From the NCBI RefSeq assembly GCF_002871795.1, contig NZ_PNHL01000007.1, positions 125,046 to 160,640 of the forward strand: 35,595 nt of DNA, written 5' to 3'. A program made the position numbers and the translations under genes. Source of the stretch: Brachybacterium sp. UMB0905 (lineage in GTDB: Bacteria > Actinomycetota > Actinomycetes > Actinomycetales > Dermabacteraceae). The notes below the pieces were generated by a model. The model worked only from the letters and a program-made list of their open reading frames with translations, had not been told where the DNA came from and made no database searches. Below are positions 34,454-35,595 of the stretch, piece after piece (positions within the stretch are counted from its first letter, which is position 1; each line of letters starts with the position of its first letter).

Positions 34454-35494
34454 TCAGGCGGTGGCGGATCCCACGTCGACCCCGGGCTCCCCCGGCACCT
34501 GAGAGCCCGCGTCCTGCTCTCTCACGGTCACCTCGTCCTCCCCCTTCGGGCCCTCCTCCTCGAGGTGGTGGCCCAGGTGGTGACGGGCGAACTCCAGGCA
34601 CTGCCGCAGGGTGCGCTCGCGGCGTTCCTCATCCCGGCTGGTCGTGACCTCCAGCAGCACCGAGCCCTCCCAGCCGCGATTGGCGAGCCGCCGCAGCACC
34701 TCGGCGCACGGCTGATTGCCCTCCCCGGGTGGGAGATGCTCATCCTTCGTGGTGTGGCCGGAGCCATCGGCCAGGTGCAGGTGGGTGAGCCGGTCCCCGA
34801 GGCGCTCGATCATCTCCAGCGCGTCATCACCGGCGGTCGCGGCGTGGGAGAGGTCCACCGTCACATGCGCATAGTCCTCATCGGTGGGGTCGTGATCGGG
34901 CAGGTAGTTCAGCAGCTCCCGCACGCCCAGCCGCCACGGGTACATGTTCTCCACCGCGATCGCGATGCCGCTGTCGGCCTCGATCTGCGCCACGCCCTCC
35001 ACGAAACCGCGCGCGTACTTCCCCTGCCAGCGGAACGGTGGGTGCGCCACGACGGTGGGGGCCCCGAGCTTCTGGGCGAGCTCCACCGTGCGATGGATCT
35101 TCACCCACGGGTCGGTGCCCCACAGGCCCTGCAGCAGGAAGAGGGTGGGTGCATGGAGGGAGAAGATCGGCTGCTCGTACCGCTCGGAGTAGGCACGCAG
35201 GGCCGATGCGTCCTGCGAGTCCTTGGCGTAGGAGACCATCACCTCCATGCCGTCGTAGCCGATCTTCTGGGCCAGGCGGAATCCTTCCTCCACGCCGGCG
35301 GGGAACACGGAGGAGGTGGACAGGCCGACGGGGATGCGCCGCTGCGGATGCTGGTCGCTGCGCGGATCACCGGCGCTGAGCCGACGCGAGAGCTTCTCCT
35401 GCGCGGAGCGGTGGGCGGTGTTGGGCCGGGTGAACGGCTTGCGTTCCCCGTGGCGGGGTGCGTTCGACGACGAATCCTCGCGGCGTCGGCTCAC
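34454..35494 (-). CDS. Sugar phosphate isomerase/epimerase family TIM barrel protein
   Basis: A 346-residue protein with an AP-endonuclease-2/xylose isomerase-like barrel from about residue 55. Likely metal-site residues are H114 (L-H-A-P), H151 (A-H-P-P), E182 (A-V-E-N-M), D214 and H217 (V-D-L-S-H-A), and H240 (H-L-H-L-A-D-G). The substrate cannot be told. The first 54 residues are polar and basic, the last 40 acidic; both are probably disordered. GTG 35494 is chosen for AGGAGG about 5 nt upstream. It lies 117 nt before oleA on the same strand, but nothing in it suggests an olefin role. Confidence 0.85.
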   Translation of the reverse strand: MSRRREDSSSNAPRHGERKPFTRPNTAHRSAQEKLSRRLSAGDPRSDQHPQRRIPVGLSTSSVFPAGVEEGFRLAQKIGYDGMEVMVSYAKDSQDASALRAYSERYEQPIFSLHAPTLFLLQGLWGTDPWVKIHRTVELAQKLGAPTVVAHPPFRWQGKYARGFVEGVAQIEADSGIAIAVENMYPWRLGVRELLNYLPDHDPTDEDYAHVTVDLSHAATAGDDALEMIERLGDRLTHLHLADGSGHTTKDEHLPPGEGNQPCAEVLRRLANRGWEGSVLLEVTTSRDEERRERTLRQCLEFARHHLGHHLEEEGPKGEDEVTVREQDAGSQVPGEPGVDVGSATA

Positions 35495-35548
35495 AGCTCC
35501 TCCTGGGCGGTCGATCGGCGCAAACAGTATTGCACCAGGGCACGCTTC

Positions 35549-35554
35549 TAGACT
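35549..35554 (+). promoter_or_regulatory. Candidate -10 box (TAGACT) for the gene entering the right edge
   Basis: TAGACT is followed after exactly 7 nt by ATG 35562, identical in layout to the HIT gene promoter. Confidence 0.4.
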
Positions 35555-35561
35555 CGTCCTG

Positions 35562-35595
35562 ATGCCCGCAGCGGCCCGGGCCATCGGCGGGGGGG
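35562..35595 (+). CDS. Start of a plus-strand gene cut by the window edge
   Basis: ATG followed by codons reading MPAAARAIGGG runs open off the end. The only support is the TAGACT box 7 nt upstream and the divergent layout with the isomerase gene. Too short to identify. Confidence 0.35.
   Translation, partial: MPAAARAIGGG

Noticed and set aside
33365..35551. A 728-codon plus-strand open frame opposite oleA and the isomerase gene
   Set aside because: Spans two real genes and their intergenic region; no recognisable protein features.

Overview
The window is a dense, high-GC chromosomal segment of an actinobacterium. The gene order recO, leuA, era, ybeY, phoH, rsmE, dnaJ, hrcA, hemW, lepA, rpsT, holA, comEC, comEA is the usual housekeeping backbone of Micrococcales and their relatives. 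GTG starts, several apparently leaderless promoters (TANNNT, then 7 nt, then the start codon), an hrcA-dnaJ pair and a fused OleBC also point to Actinobacteria. A Dermabacteraceae/Brachybacterium-like organism is my best guess, but the sequence alone does not settle the genus. No rRNA, tRNA, CRISPR array, transposase, integrase or prophage gene was seen.

Layout. 1-225: 5' end of recO (minus strand). 419-1741: EcsC-family protein and ThpR RNA ligase-like phosphoesterase (plus). 1805-4075: membrane M28-type metallopeptidase (minus). 4228-5220: RhtA/EamA exporter (plus). 5240-7176: leuA preceded by a 13-residue leader peptide with three consecutive Leu codons and an 11-bp hairpin, which looks like an attenuator (minus). 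7254-7856: mazEF-type toxin-antitoxin with a palindromic operator at its start. 7920-8072: 50-residue membrane protein. 8141-11076: era, ybeY, phoH and an HIT protein (minus), opposite an NADPH-dependent FMN reductase (11154-11702, plus). 11712-14861: rsmE, dnaJ and hrcA with a CIRCE-like operator (minus). 14978-16607: DUF3097 and DUF4870 proteins (plus). 16617-23134: hemW, a MOSC protein, lepA, and the alpha-E plus circularly permuted ATP-grasp pair (minus). 23193-24406: solitary PemK/MazF-fold protein and rpsT (plus). 24488-28751: holA, comEC and comEA (minus). 28869-29561: VKOR-type oxidoreductase. 29599-34336: oleD, oleBC and oleA (minus). 34454-35494: TIM-barrel sugar-phosphate isomerase-like protein (minus). 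35562-end: start of a plus-strand gene.

Functional units. OleA, the OleBC fusion and OleD form a complete head-to-head long-chain olefin pathway: Claisen condensation of two acyl chains, ketone reduction, beta-lactone formation and decarboxylation. The genes overlap by 4 nt, so translation is probably coupled. Upstream of oleA a 20-nt repeat produces two mini-ORFs chained by ATGA overlaps into the oleA start; this is the most unusual structure in the window. The comEA-comEC-holA block carries DNA-uptake proteins next to a polymerase subunit. The HrcA/CIRCE-like element should control hrcA-dnaJ. The ATP-grasp/alpha-E pair is a probable peptide-ligase module of unknown product, here without its common transglutaminase partner.

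No gene-free stretch exceeds 300 bases. The longest, 23889-24139, holds the rpsT promoter and leader. Most other long open frames are antisense shadows caused by high GC.
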